DNA of 64,000 bases from Actinacidiphila sp965342175 (GCF_965342175.1 NZ_CBDRBL010000011.1:1-64000); one strand, 5' to 3'. Numbered from the stretch's first letter, positions 1 to 9,044 are shown. The notes: a model not told the origin generated them from the sequence alone. Numbers and translations: made by a program.

Positions 1-695
1 CTTGAGGCTGCCGTGTGGTCGGCCGAGGTAACCGGCGAATGCGGAGTGGGAGCGCTGGAGCCGCTCCTGCCTCGCGGTGATGCGTGGCGGCACTGGAGCG
101 AGCACCGGAACGGGCGCCTGTACGCTCCGCGCTCCTGGACGCAGGACCTCAACCGGTGTCGGGCGGCGGGAATCCCCGGAGGACTTGAGGTTCGCCACCA
201 AGCCCGCTGGCCACCGGGATGGTCGCCCGGGCTCTGGACGCAGGCGTATCGGCCGCATGGGTCACCGGTAACGAGGTCTGGAGAGCCGTCAGATCGGCTA
301 CGCCTTGGCCGTCTCACGCAAGCGGCCGGTCCGCAGGCGTGCGGGCCTCCTCGAAGCAGGCATGCTTGCCACGCAGTTCACCGGGTCCCGCTTACCACGA
401 TGGCCAGGTCTTGTCGGGCATCGGCGGTGGACATCCACCGGAATCGACGCCCTGGCTGGATCCGGACCGCTCCCGGCCGAGTAGAGGGAAAGCTTCAGCT
501 TGATACGTGCGCAACATCCGTATGGGAGGGTGTCCTACACTCACCCGACCACCGCTGCGGGTGGCGCCGGCACGCGGAACATCACCAACACCCTAATGCA
601 GTGAACCATGGAGAGTACGTGGAGTTCCTTGACGGGCAGTTCAGCGGATACACGAAACGGCACCAGGATTACATGCACACGGGAGGCGGTCCGCA
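1..695. other. Stretch with no convincing gene, possible decayed coding DNA
   Basis: Several frames stay open here, but none has a convincing start, ribosome binding site or recognisable domain. A plus-strand frame stays open up to 699 and ends with a His/Tyr/Asp-rich tail (about 590-699) that could be the end of a lost protein. Near position 50-75 one frame reads EPLLPRG, a string often seen at the start of IS5-type transposases, but nothing after it continues the similarity. I treat the stretch as intergenic or decayed. Confidence 0.4.
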
Positions 696-977
696 GTGAT
701 AACGCTGGAGGACGCCACGGTTACCGCGCAAGAATTCGCATCCCGCCGTCTCCCCAAAGGCGACGGATTCCAGTGGGGGTTTCGCTTTCGAGGGATTTCA
801 AGTTCGGGCCTCTACCTGTTCCAGATCACCGTGAATCCACCGGCCCCGAACGGGAGGCCAAGGTTCGGCGGCAGCCCCGGATTCGTCGTCGACTCGAAGA
901 GTGGGAGTTGCCGATCTGTGCGAGGCCACTCGGAGTACAAAGACCTTCTCAACCAGATAGCTGACAGAGCCACGTAA
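696..977 (+). CDS. Small Imm35/YrhB-like protein
   Basis: This gene encodes 93 residues from a GTG start preceded by GGGAGG at 681-686. The layout resembles the Imm35/YrhB small-protein family. It has an N-terminal helix beginning with an acidic pair (LEDA, residues 3-6), a middle beta region, then PGFVVDSKSG at about residues 60-69, which matches the family's xxVVDxxTG hairpin, and a final helix. Members of that family are often immunity proteins next to polymorphic toxins, but no toxin gene is recognisable beside it. It is convergent with the histone-fold gene to its right. The family match is by eye and only moderate. Confidence 0.5.
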   Translation: MITLEDATVTAQEFASRRLPKGDGFQWGFRFRGISSSGLYLFQITVNPPAPNGRPRFGGSPGFVVDSKSGSCRSVRGHSEYKDLLNQIADRAT

Positions 978-1097
978 GGAAGCCGACGTACCCAGTGTGT
1001 CGCTCCGAGCATAGTTGCCCACCGAAGCGGCTGCGGGTGATGTCGGTGGGCAGGTCGGGACGGCCCCGCTCGGGGTGCGGGCGCCGGCCGCACCCGC

Positions 1098-1877
1098 TCA
1101 GCCGGCCGACGTGCTCTGCGTCGCCTCGCGTGCCGCGGTGAGGGCTCGCTGCCTGATGTCGCCGCCGAACAACTGCATCCCGGTGGCGGCCAGGACGTCA
1201 TCCCTGCCGATGGTCCGCCCGTCCCCGCTGCGGGTGGCCAGGGCCCGGTGGGAATCCGTGAGGAACGGGGAGGGGGCCGGTTCGCCCGGCATCGCCAGGG
1301 TGACCGTGCCGAAACGTCTGACCCCGCCCTCGCGGACGACCATGGCCGCGTCTCGGGCAAGGTCCGTCAGGAACACGCTCGCGATCCCGTCCAGGTCGCG
1401 GACCATCGCCGGGACGGCCGTCACTCCCCGGCTCCGCAGCAGCTTCCTGACCCCGGCCTGGAACCTGTGGGCGCCGGCAACGGCACTCGGCCTGCGGGAC
1501 CCACGGCGCCGGCGAGAAGGCACGACGGCGCCCTCGGCGTCGTGGAGGACACCGGTCAGGTTTCGGAACGTCGGGCTGTGGTCGTACCACTTCGTCCCCA
1601 CGTCGAGCTCGACGTTCCGGTCGAGCGCCGAGAGGAGGTCCGCGGGGATCAGCTTCTTCCGGGCCTGCTCCGCCGCCGCTCTCCTCGCGCCGTCGATGAT
1701 CTCCGTCAGCACCGTCCGCGTCACCGACGCGGCGGCCCACGCGGCCGACCGGGAGACGTGCATCGGGGTCACGTCCCTGAACACCGCTTTGACGAGAGAA
1801 GCCGTGAACGGCGCGACATCCGTCGCGGCGGCGGTCTCGAGTCGGCCGCGCCCAGGACCTGCGGACTGTGTGGTCAT
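1098..1877 (-). CDS. Doublet histone-fold protein (H2A-like plus H2B-like halves)
   Basis: This gene encodes 259 residues. The ATG at 1877 was chosen because AAGGAG lies 11 bases upstream. Residues 22-92 read as an H2A-like histone fold: a short helix (ASLVKAVFRDV), a long central helix (residues 44-72) and then KKLIPADLLSALDRNVEL, which parallels the RIIPRHLQLAIRNDEEL segment of H2A. A basic linker (residues 121-129, SRRRRGSRR) follows. Residues 138-252 resemble H2B: helix 1 FQAGVRKLLRSRG, a long helix at residues 155-181, an insertion of about 35 residues, and GRDDVLAATGMQLFGGDIRQ, which parallels the H2B SREIQTAVRLLLPGELAK stretch. Bacterial histones, including fused doublets, are known, but I know of no characterised Streptomyces example of this type. 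DNA binding is inferred. The gene stands alone, next to the fucose operon terminator. Confidence 0.62.
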   Translation of the reverse strand: MTTQSAGPGRGRLETAAATDVAPFTASLVKAVFRDVTPMHVSRSAAWAAASVTRTVLTEIIDGARRAAAEQARKKLIPADLLSALDRNVELDVGTKWYDHSPTFRNLTGVLHDAEGAVVPSRRRRGSRRPSAVAGAHRFQAGVRKLLRSRGVTAVPAMVRDLDGIASVFLTDLARDAAMVVREGGVRRFGTVTLAMPGEPAPSPFLTDSHRALATRSGDGRTIGRDDVLAATGMQLFGGDIRQRALTAAREATQSTSAG

Positions 1878-1991
1878 CGGAGGAAACGCTCCTTGCTGTC
1901 GGAGTGGGTCACCGCCCCACACCTCACCACATGGCCCCGCTCCCTTACTCATCCACCGTCTCTGCGGCACCCCGTCGAAGGGCGCGCCGCC

Positions 1992-2025
1992 CGCGCCCGC
2001 CGAGACATGAGGCCCGGCGGGCGCG
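1992..2025 (-). terminator. Hairpin at the end of the fucose catabolic operon
   Basis: Perfect 10-bp inverted repeat, CGCGCCCGCC (1992-2001) and GGCGGGCGCG (2016-2025), with a 14-base loop. It starts 18 bases past the stop of the GH95 gene. It has no U-tract, which is usual for Streptomyces terminators. Confidence 0.55.
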
Positions 2026-2042
2026 AGCGGCGCTTTGCGGTG

Positions 2043-4463
2043 TCAGCGCGGCGTGATCACGTAGTCGCCGCGCGCCGCGGCCTCGAAGACGACGACGGTG
2101 CTCTCCGGACGTTCCACGGCGACCCGGCCGTGGGGACCGGTGGGGTGCACATCGACCGGAGCGGCCGTGCGCAGGCGGACGGTGCCGCCGTGCCGGGCCG
2201 TGAGCCGGGCCTGCGACAACGTGCCGTCGCGCCAGGTGAGATCGACGGTCAGGCCCCCGCGGGCGAGCAGGCCCGTGACGCGGCCGTCCGGCAGCTGCGG
2301 GGGCAGTGCGGGCAGCAGGTGGACCTCGTCGGTGTGGGACTGGAGCAGCCATTCGGTCACGCCGGCGGTGGCGCCGAAGTTGCCGTCTATCTGGAAGGGC
2401 GGGTGGAGGTCGAACAGGTTCGGCGCGGTGCGGCCGGGCGTGAGGAGGTCGCCGAGCAGCTTGTAGGAGCGGGCGCCGTCCTCGGCACGCGCCCAGAAGT
2501 TGATCTTCCAGGCGAGGGACCAGCCGGTTCCGGCGTCCCCGCGCAGCTCCAGCGTCTTCAGCGCGGCCTGGAAGAGGTCCGGCGTACCGCGCTTGGTGAT
2601 CTGGTTGCTCGGGTGCAGGCCGTACAGGTGCGAGACGTGGCGGTGCTGGCGCTCCGGGGCTCCGGCGTCCCAGTCGTCCTGCCATTCCTGCAGCTGTCCC
2701 AGAGCGCCGATCTTCATCGGGGGCAGTTGGGCCCGGGCCGCACGCACCAGGTCGGCGTAGGGGCTGGTGTCGCCGAGGGCGTCGCAGGCCGCCAGGTACC
2801 CGTCGAACAGGTCACGCAGGATCTGGTTGTCCATGGTCGGTCCCGCGCACACCGACACGCCGCCGTGGTGGGCGTTCTCCGGTGACACGGAGGGACAGGT
2901 CACCAGGTGGCCCGTGCCGGGGTCGGGGACGAGCGAGTCGAGGAAGAAGCGGACCGCTCCCTCCACCACGGGCAGCCGGCGGCGCAGGGCTTCCCGGTCA
3001 CCGGTGAAGCGGTAGTGCTCCCACACGGACGTCGCCAGCCAGGCGCCGCCGGTGGGCCACATCCCCCAGAAGGCGCCGTCCACGGGCGCGGTCCCACGCC
3101 AGGCGTCGGTGTTGTGGTGGGCCACCCAGCCGTCGGCGCCGTACTGCACCCGAGCGGTCTTCTGCCCCGCCTCCGCGAGGTCGTCGAGGAGAGCGAAGAT
3201 CGGCTCCCAGCACTCCAGGAGGTTGGTGGAGGGCGCCGGCCAGTAGTTCATCTCCGTGTTGATGTTGATCGTGTACTTGGAGTCCCAGGGCGGGGACAGC
3301 TGGTCGTTCCAGATGCCCTGCAGATTCGCGGGCTGGGTGCCCGGACGGGAGGAGGCGATCAGCAGGTAGCGGCCGTACTGGTAGTGCAGGGCGACCAGTT
3401 GCGGGTCGTCTCCCTGGGCGAAGGCCGCGACCCGCCGGTCGGTCGGCGCGCCCGCCGCCTCGGTGGTGCCGAGGTCGAGCGTGACACGGCGGAAGAGCGC
3501 GCGGTGGTCGGCCACGTGCCGGGAGCGCAGCCGCCCGTACGGGGTGCCGCCCGCGGCGTTCAACGGGCCCTCGGCGCGGGCGCGGTGGTCGCCGGATGCG
3601 TCCTGGTAGTCGTTGTAGCTGGTGCCGACGGACACCAGCAGCGTCACCGCGTCGGCCCCGTTCACCGTGAGCGTGCCGTTCGCGCTGCTCACGGTGCCGC
3701 CCTCGGTGTGGGCGCGGACCAGGGCGCGGAAGCGGACCTGGCCGGTCACCCCCTCGCGGGTCTGTCCGGTCCCCTCCAGCCCCACGGTCATCGGGTCCGG
3801 GGAGTCCGTCCGGACCTGCTGCGGACTGTCGAAGGCGGCGGTGAAGGACAGGCTGCCGCGGGTGTCGGCGGTGAGCCGGACCACGATCACCTGATCCGGG
3901 TGGCTGGCGAACACCTCGCGCCGGTATGTGACGCCGCCGCGGGCGTACGTGGTGGTCGCGACGGCCGTGTCGAGGTTCAGCTCGCGGCGGTAGCCGGTGA
4001 CCTCGCCCGCGCCCGGGACGGTCAGGCGCAGGTTGCCGACGGTCTGGTACATCAGCTCGCCGACCGGGGTGCCCATGAAGGAGGAGTCGATCAGACTCTG
4101 CGCGGCGCTCCACTCCCCGGCGAAGACCCTGCGCCGGATCTCCGGGAGGGCGGCCAGGCCCCGCGGGTTGGCGGGTTCGTAGGGGCCGCCGGCCCACAGG
4201 GTGTCCTCGTTGAGCTGGAGCTGTTCGGTGTCGACGCCGCCGAACACCATGGCGCCGAGGCGGCCGTTGCCGAGCGGCAGAGCCTCCAGCCACTGTCCGG
4301 CGGGCTTGTCGTACCACAGGGTGAGGGCGGAGGCCTCGCCGGCGGGGCCGGGCGGCGCAGCGGGGGCGGGAAGCGGGGCCGCGGTCGCCTCCACAGCGGG
4401 GAGGCCGGCGGCCAGAGCGGCGGACGCGGCTGCGGAGGCGACGAGGAACTCTCTTCGTTCCAT
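2043..4463 (-). CDS. GH95 alpha-L-fucosidase, exported
   Basis: This gene encodes 806 residues, normal for family GH95, whose members hydrolyse terminal alpha-1,2-linked L-fucose by inversion. The start MERREFLV followed by an Ala-rich hydrophobic stretch is a Tat-like signal, so the enzyme is probably secreted. Family motifs are present: the N-terminal GH95 domain (LPLGNGRLGAMVFGG), NINTEMNYWP with N400 and N402, SVSPENAHHGG with the likely general acid E529, and QIDGNFGA with D693. These correspond to N421/N423, E566 and D766 of the Bifidobacterium enzyme AfcA. It is the last gene of the minus-strand fucose operon, 69 bases after the permease. It would release fucose outside the cell for the importer encoded upstream. 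Confidence 0.93.
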   Translation of the reverse strand: MERREFLVASAAASAALAAGLPAVEATAAPLPAPAAPPGPAGEASALTLWYDKPAGQWLEALPLGNGRLGAMVFGGVDTEQLQLNEDTLWAGGPYEPANPRGLAALPEIRRRVFAGEWSAAQSLIDSSFMGTPVGELMYQTVGNLRLTVPGAGEVTGYRRELNLDTAVATTTYARGGVTYRREVFASHPDQVIVVRLTADTRGSLSFTAAFDSPQQVRTDSPDPMTVGLEGTGQTREGVTGQVRFRALVRAHTEGGTVSSANGTLTVNGADAVTLLVSVGTSYNDYQDASGDHRARAEGPLNAAGGTPYGRLRSRHVADHRALFRRVTLDLGTTEAAGAPTDRRVAAFAQGDDPQLVALHYQYGRYLLIASSRPGTQPANLQGIWNDQLSPPWDSKYTININTEMNYWPAPSTNLLECWEPIFALLDDLAEAGQKTARVQYGADGWVAHHNTDAWRGTAPVDGAFWGMWPTGGAWLATSVWEHYRFTGDREALRRRLPVVEGAVRFFLDSLVPDPGTGHLVTCPSVSPENAHHGGVSVCAGPTMDNQILRDLFDGYLAACDALGDTSPYADLVRAARAQLPPMKIGALGQLQEWQDDWDAGAPERQHRHVSHLYGLHPSNQITKRGTPDLFQAALKTLELRGDAGTGWSLAWKINFWARAEDGARSYKLLGDLLTPGRTAPNLFDLHPPFQIDGNFGATAGVTEWLLQSHTDEVHLLPALPPQLPDGRVTGLLARGGLTVDLTWRDGTLSQARLTARHGGTVRLRTAAPVDVHPTGPHGRVAVERPESTVVVFEAAARGDYVITPR

Positions 4464-4532
4464 GGATTGCCATGCCTTTCGGTCGCGGGTGCGGGCCGGA
4501 CATCGAGGGCGTGCGTGTTCGGGGGGCGTCGC

Positions 4533-5594
4533 TCAGTCCTGGACCTTTCCTCCCGTGATGCGGGAGAGCGCCAGGGCGATGAGGATGATCGTGCCGTTGA
4601 GGGCGCCGATCCACTGTGCGGGGACGCCGCCGAGGGTGAGGACGTTCTGGATCATGAACAGGAGCAGGATGCCGGTGAAGGCGCCGAACATGGTGCCCTT
4701 GCCGCCGTTGAGGCTGATGCCGCCGATGACGGCTGCGGCGAAGACGGTGAAGATGTAGCCGTTGCCCTGGGCGGAGGCCACCGAGGCCAGGCGCCCCGAG
4801 AGCAGCAGGCCGCTGAGCGCTGCGAGGACGCTGGCGGCGACGATGACCGTCCACAGGACCCGGTCGGTGCGGATGCCGGCGGCCTTGGCCGCGTCGACGT
4901 TGCCGCCGATGGCGTAGAGGGAGCGGCCGAAACTGGTGAAGCCGAGCACCACGATCCCGACGGCGAACAGGAGCAGGCAGATCCAGACCGAAGCGGGCAT
5001 GCCGGCCCACTGGGCGGTGCCGAGGTAGAGCATCGACGGTGGCAGTTGGAAGAACGTCTGGCCGCCGGAGATCCCGGTCAGGACGCCGCGGAGCACGATG
5101 AGCATGCCGAGCGTCACGATGAAGCCGTTGAGTCCGAACCGGATGATGAACAGGGCGTTGATCACGCCGATCAGCACGCCGACCGCCAGGGTGACGGGCA
5201 CGGACCATCCGCCGGGCAGCAGGCCGATGCCGTGCGTGGCGCCGGCGGGTACGGTGAGCCACGCCGCGACCCCGGGCGCGATTCCGACGGTCGACTCCAG
5301 GGAGAGGTCCATTTTCTTGACGATCAGCACCAGGGTCTGAGCGAGGACCAGGAGCGCGATCTCGGACATGGTCTGCAGGACGTTGATCAGGTTGTCGGCC
5401 TGAAGGAACACCGGGTTGACGAGTTGTCCGACGATCGCCATGACGATGATCGCGGGAACGAGCGCGAGGTCGCGCAGCCGCGCGAAGGCGATCCTGCGTC
5501 CTCCTTGATCCCTGGTGGTCGGCTGCTCGCTCCCGGGCTCCGGCGGGCCGCCGTTCGGGGTCGTCGCGGCAGCCGCGGTCGCGCTGTCAGACAT
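4533..5594 (-). CDS. RbsC-type sugar ABC transporter permease (probable L-fucose)
   Basis: This gene encodes 353 residues. The ATG at 5594 overlaps the ATPase stop by 8 bases, indicating translational coupling. A longer in-frame start exists but would lie deep inside the ATPase gene. After a hydrophilic tail of about 35 residues, the protein is a run of about eight to ten membrane helices typical of the ribose/xylose permease family. It includes the family-typical GGISLNGGKGTMFGAFTG near the C-terminus. Only one permease gene is present, so the channel is probably a homodimer. Substrate is inferred from context: the operon also encodes a fucosidase and fucose-degrading enzymes. Confidence 0.9.
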   Translation of the reverse strand: MSDSATAAAATTPNGGPPEPGSEQPTTRDQGGRRIAFARLRDLALVPAIIVMAIVGQLVNPVFLQADNLINVLQTMSEIALLVLAQTLVLIVKKMDLSLESTVGIAPGVAAWLTVPAGATHGIGLLPGGWSVPVTLAVGVLIGVINALFIIRFGLNGFIVTLGMLIVLRGVLTGISGGQTFFQLPPSMLYLGTAQWAGMPASVWICLLLFAVGIVVLGFTSFGRSLYAIGGNVDAAKAAGIRTDRVLWTVIVAASVLAALSGLLLSGRLASVASAQGNGYIFTVFAAAVIGGISLNGGKGTMFGAFTGILLLFMIQNVLTLGGVPAQWIGALNGTIILIALALSRITGGKVQD

Positions 5595-7098
5595 CGAGGT
5601 CCACTCCTTCCATCGCGGCCACGAGCTCGTGGTCGTGCCAGCCACCGGCCCTCTCGGCCACGACACGGCCCTGGAACATCACCAGGACCCGGTCACAGAT
5701 GCGCAGGTCGTCCAGTTCGTCGGAGGCGATGAGCACTCCGGTGCCGGACCCGGCGATCTCCGCGACCTTGCCGAGGAGGAACTCCTTGGACCGCACGTCG
5801 ACGCCGGCGGTCGGATTGATCAGCACCAGCACGTTCGGATCGTTGGCCATGGCCCGGGCCATCACGACCTTCTGCTGGTTGCCTCCGGAGAGCCCGGAGA
5901 CGGGCAGGTGGGGTCCCGGTGCCTTGATCGCCAGCCTCTCGATCATGGAGCGGGCGTAGGCGTCCCGGCGGCGGCCGTCGATGAGACCATGCGGGCCGAG
6001 CCGCTCGGGGATGGTCAACGTCCCGTTGTCGGCGATGGACATCTGCGGTACCAGTCCCTGGTGGTGGCGGTCCTGCGGGACGAATCCCACTCCCGCCCGC
6101 AGCGCGGCCGGCACGCTGCCCGGCCGCGGGCGGACCCCCGCGATCCGCACCGTACCCCTGTCGGCGGACCGCAGTCCGACGACTGTCTCGGCGACCTCCG
6201 TGCGGCCGCTGCCGGCCGCGCCCGCCAACCCGACGATCTCCCCGCCGCGGACCGTGAAGGACACGTCCTGGTAGGCGCCCTCGACGACGGCGTCCTCCAC
6301 CGCGAGCGCCGCCGGGGATGCGGCGGGCACCGGGCGGCGGCCTGCCCCGCCGGTCCCCTTGGTGGCGCCTTCGCCGGTCATGGCGGCCACGAGCTGGGCA
6401 CGGGGAAGTTCGGCCACGGGCGCCGTCAGGATGTGCCGGGCGTCCCGGAACACCGTCACCGTGTCGCAGATCTCGTAGACCTCCTGGAGGTGATGGCTGA
6501 TGAACAGGAAGGTGATGCCCTGCTGCTGGAGGTCGCGGATCCGGGCGAACAGCCGCCCGATGGCTGCTCCGTCCAGCTGTGCGGTCGGTTCGTCGAGGAT
6601 GATGAAGCGCGCGCCGAACGACAGCGCCCGGGCGATCTCGACGAACTGCCGCTGCTCGATGTCGAGTTCGCCGGCGGGAACGCGCACGTCGACGTCGACC
6701 GACCACGTCCGCAGCACCTCGCGTGCCCTGTCGCGGACCGTTCGCCAGCTGATCAGGCCTCCGCGGCCACGGCCGTGCCGGTTCAGGAAGAGGTTCTCCG
6801 CCACGGTGAGCTGGGGGATGATGGTGGACTTCTGGTAGACGCAGGCCACCCGCTCCCGCCAGGCGTCCCGGTCCGCGAGCCGCGGCGCAGGCTCGCCCCC
6901 GAAGGACACCGATCCCTCGTCCGGTGCCTGAAGTCCCGTGAGGACGGAGACCAGGGTGGACTTCCCCGCCCCGTTGCGCCCCACGAGCGCGTGCGTCTGG
7001 CCGGGCATGATCGTGATGCCGGCGTCATGCAGCGCGACCGTGGGCCCGAACCGCTTCGTGATCCCCACCGCCTGGGCGACGGGGTGAGCCGTAACCAT
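5587..7098 (-). CDS. RbsA-type double ATP-binding subunit of the sugar importer
   Basis: This gene encodes 503 residues with two fused nucleotide-binding domains, as in RbsA, AraG and XylG. The first has Walker A GRNGAGKST (about residues 39-47) and Walker B ending ILDEPTAQLD. The second has a modified Walker A (GAAGSGRT) and a canonical signature LSGGNQQKVVMARAM, but its Walker B reads LVLINPTAGVD. The usual Asp-Glu pair is replaced by Ile-Asn, so the second site is probably unable to hydrolyse ATP. It lies between the binding-protein gene (21 bases upstream) and the permease (8-base overlap). It powers sugar uptake at the inner face of the membrane. Confidence 0.92.
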   Translation of the reverse strand: MVTAHPVAQAVGITKRFGPTVALHDAGITIMPGQTHALVGRNGAGKSTLVSVLTGLQAPDEGSVSFGGEPAPRLADRDAWRERVACVYQKSTIIPQLTVAENLFLNRHGRGRGGLISWRTVRDRAREVLRTWSVDVDVRVPAGELDIEQRQFVEIARALSFGARFIILDEPTAQLDGAAIGRLFARIRDLQQQGITFLFISHHLQEVYEICDTVTVFRDARHILTAPVAELPRAQLVAAMTGEGATKGTGGAGRRPVPAASPAALAVEDAVVEGAYQDVSFTVRGGEIVGLAGAAGSGRTEVAETVVGLRSADRGTVRIAGVRPRPGSVPAALRAGVGFVPQDRHHQGLVPQMSIADNGTLTIPERLGPHGLIDGRRRDAYARSMIERLAIKAPGPHLPVSGLSGGNQQKVVMARAMANDPNVLVLINPTAGVDVRSKEFLLGKVAEIAGSGTGVLIASDELDDLRICDRVLVMFQGRVVAERAGGWHDHELVAAMEGVDLDV

Positions 7099-7119
7099 GC
7101 TTGTGTGTCGCCTTTCCGC

Positions 7120-8193
7120 TCAGCCGAGGTTGTTGCCCCACAGGGACGAGTCGTCGCTCTTGAGGCTGGGAACCCCGCCGTAGGTGCCGCCGTCCGCGGT
7201 CACGAGGGGAGCGGAGAGCTGGTCCTCCAACAGGCCGTCACGCACCTGGATGATGGTGCTGTCGTGGTCGGTCGGGCCGGGCTGGAACGTCTTGCCGTCG
7301 ATCGCCGCCTTGAGGTAATAGAGGGCGTACTTCGCGTAGAGGTCGGCCGGCTGGGAGACGGTGGCGTCGATCTTCCCCTCGCCGATGTTCTTGAGCTCCT
7401 CGGGGATCCCGTCGTTGGAGACGATGTACACGTGCTTCTTGTCCTCGGGGCCCACCAGGAGGTTCTTCTGCTTGAGCACCTGGAGGGTGCCGGCGAGCGC
7501 GAAGCTGGACTGCATGTAGACGCCCTTGATGTCGGGGTGGGCCGTCAGGTCCGTCTGCAGCTTCTGCGCGGCCACCGCTCCGTCCCAGTTGGTGGCTTCA
7601 CCGAAGACCTTGATGTCGGGGAAGTTCTTCTTCATGCACGCGTTGAAGGCCTCGGTGCGGTCACGGCCGTTGATCGACGCGAGGTCGCCCTGGAGCATGA
7701 CGACCTTGCCCTTGCCGCCCAGCTTGGTGCCGAGGAACTGGCAGGCCTTCTCTCCGTAGGCGCGGTTGTCGGCACGGACCACCATGTAGACCTTGCCCGT
7801 GTCCGGGCGGGTGTCCACCGTGACGACCGGTATCTTCTTGGCTTCCATCTGCGCCAGCGTGGGCGCGATGGCCGCGGTGTCCTGGGGCGCCATGGCGACC
7901 CCCTTGACGCCCTGGCTGATGAAGGTCTGTGCGTTGGCGGTGAGTTTGGCGACGTCGTTCTGCGAGTTGGTGGTCTTCAGCTCCAGTCCGAGTTCCTTGG
8001 CGAACTCGGGGGTGTACTTGATGTATGAGTTCCAGAAGTCGGTGTCCGAGCGCGGGTAGTCGACCCCGATGACCGTCGAACCGCCGCCGCCCGCCCCCGA
8101 CGCGGGTCCTGAGCCGCCGCAGGCGGTGAGCGCGAGGACGGTCAGGGCGGCGGTGCCGCCGAGGAAGGCGTGCCGGGTGAATCTGAGCTCCAT
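7120..8193 (-). CDS. Sugar-binding lipoprotein of the importer (probable L-fucose)
   Basis: This gene encodes 357 residues from an ATG with AAGGAG 8 bases upstream. The signal peptide ends in the lipobox LTAC (Cys about residue 25), followed by a Gly/Ser-rich tether, so it is a membrane-anchored lipoprotein. The rest is a periplasmic-binding-protein type I fold of the RbsB class, with the usual alternating segments such as VVTVDTRPDTG, the interdomain stretch MVVRADNRAYGEKAC and YIVSNDGIPEELK. It is the first transporter gene transcribed, 95 bases after the SDR gene. Fucose, or a fucose-containing oligosaccharide, is the likely ligand by context. Confidence 0.9.
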   Translation of the reverse strand: MELRFTRHAFLGGTAALTVLALTACGGSGPASGAGGGGSTVIGVDYPRSDTDFWNSYIKYTPEFAKELGLELKTTNSQNDVAKLTANAQTFISQGVKGVAMAPQDTAAIAPTLAQMEAKKIPVVTVDTRPDTGKVYMVVRADNRAYGEKACQFLGTKLGGKGKVVMLQGDLASINGRDRTEAFNACMKKNFPDIKVFGEATNWDGAVAAQKLQTDLTAHPDIKGVYMQSSFALAGTLQVLKQKNLLVGPEDKKHVYIVSNDGIPEELKNIGEGKIDATVSQPADLYAKYALYYLKAAIDGKTFQPGPTDHDSTIIQVRDGLLEDQLSAPLVTADGGTYGGVPSLKSDDSSLWGNNLG

Positions 8194-8288
8194 TGCTCGT
8201 TCTCCTTGCCGGGTGAGTCGCGGTTAGAGCGGTACGCCGGCGGGTGCGGGAGCGGGTGCCGGTACCGCGGGTGAGGGAGGGGGCCGCT

Positions 8289-9044
8289 TCAGGCGCGCGG
8301 GCGAAGCCGCAGACCTTCCATGCCGCCGTCGACGGCGAGGTCCGTGCCGGTGGTCGAGCCGGACGACGGGCTCGCGAGGTAGGCGACGGCAGCGGCGACC
8401 TCGTCCGCGGAGACGAGGCGGCCCATGGGCTGGCGTGCGCACAGGGCCGCGCGCTCGGCGTCGGGGTCGGCCGCACGATCGAGGAGGCGGCCGATCCACG
8501 GCGTGTCGGCGGTCCCCGGATTCACGCAGTTCACACGGATGCCGTCGGGCACGAGGTCAGCGGCGGTCGCCCGGGTCAGGGCGAGCACGGCGCCCTTCGT
8601 CGCGGAGTACAGCGCCCGGTCCGGCAGTCCGGCGGTGGCGGCGATGGAACAGGTGTTGACGACGGACGCCTGACGGGAGCGGCGCAGGTGGGGAAGGGCC
8701 GCCCGGGTCACCCGGACCATGCCGACGACGTTGACGTCGAAAACCCGGTGCCACTCCTCGTCGGTGTTGTCCTCGATCGTGCCCTGGGCGCCGATCCCGG
8801 CGTTGTTGATCAGGACGTCGATGCCGTCGAGCACCCGCGCGGCCTCCTCGACGCCGGCCCGGACGCTCACGTCGTCGGCGACGTCCGCGCGGATGCCGAC
8901 GAGGGGTTCGGGAAGCTCGTCCGGGGTGAGGTCGAGGCAGGCGACACGGGCGCCCCGCGCCGCGAGCAGACGGGCGGTGGCCAGCCCGATGCCGGAGGCG
9001 CCTCCGGTGACCAGGGCCTTGAGCCCCGCGAACTCGCCGCTCAT
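8289..9044 (-). CDS. SDR dehydrogenase, probable 2-keto-3-deoxy-L-fuconate dehydrogenase
   Basis: This gene encodes 251 residues starting at the ATG that overlaps the dehydratase stop (ATGA). It is a classical short-chain dehydrogenase: the GGASGIG nucleotide loop at residues 14-20, LINNAG at 79-83, and catalytic S133, Y146 and K150 (YSATK). Asp38 after the second strand (CLD) suggests NAD(H) preference. In the non-phosphorylative fucose pathway, an SDR oxidises 2-keto-3-deoxy-L-fuconate to the 2,4-diketo acid. The neighbours (dehydratase immediately upstream, diketo-acid hydrolase in the divergent arm) fit that role exactly, but sequence alone does not prove the substrate. Confidence 0.85.
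   Translation of the reverse strand: MSGEFAGLKALVTGGASGIGLATARLLAARGARVACLDLTPDELPEPLVGIRADVADDVSVRAGVEEAARVLDGIDVLINNAGIGAQGTIEDNTDEEWHRVFDVNVVGMVRVTRAALPHLRRSRQASVVNTCSIAATAGLPDRALYSATKGAVLALTRATAADLVPDGIRVNCVNPGTADTPWIGRLLDRAADPDAERAALCARQPMGRLVSADEVAAAVAYLASPSSGSTTGTDLAVDGGMEGLRLRPRA

Noticed and set aside
13..699. 228-codon frame at the left edge
   Set aside because: No domain, no ribosome binding site, and irregular composition. Only the last 40 codons look protein-like, so it was kept as possible decayed sequence.
2907..5732. Very long open frame (941 codons) on the plus strand, opposite the fucosidase and permease genes
   Set aside because: It is antisense to genes with perfect family motifs. 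Its composition (Gly/Val/Arg/Asp-rich, no domain) is typical of shadow frames in high-GC DNA.
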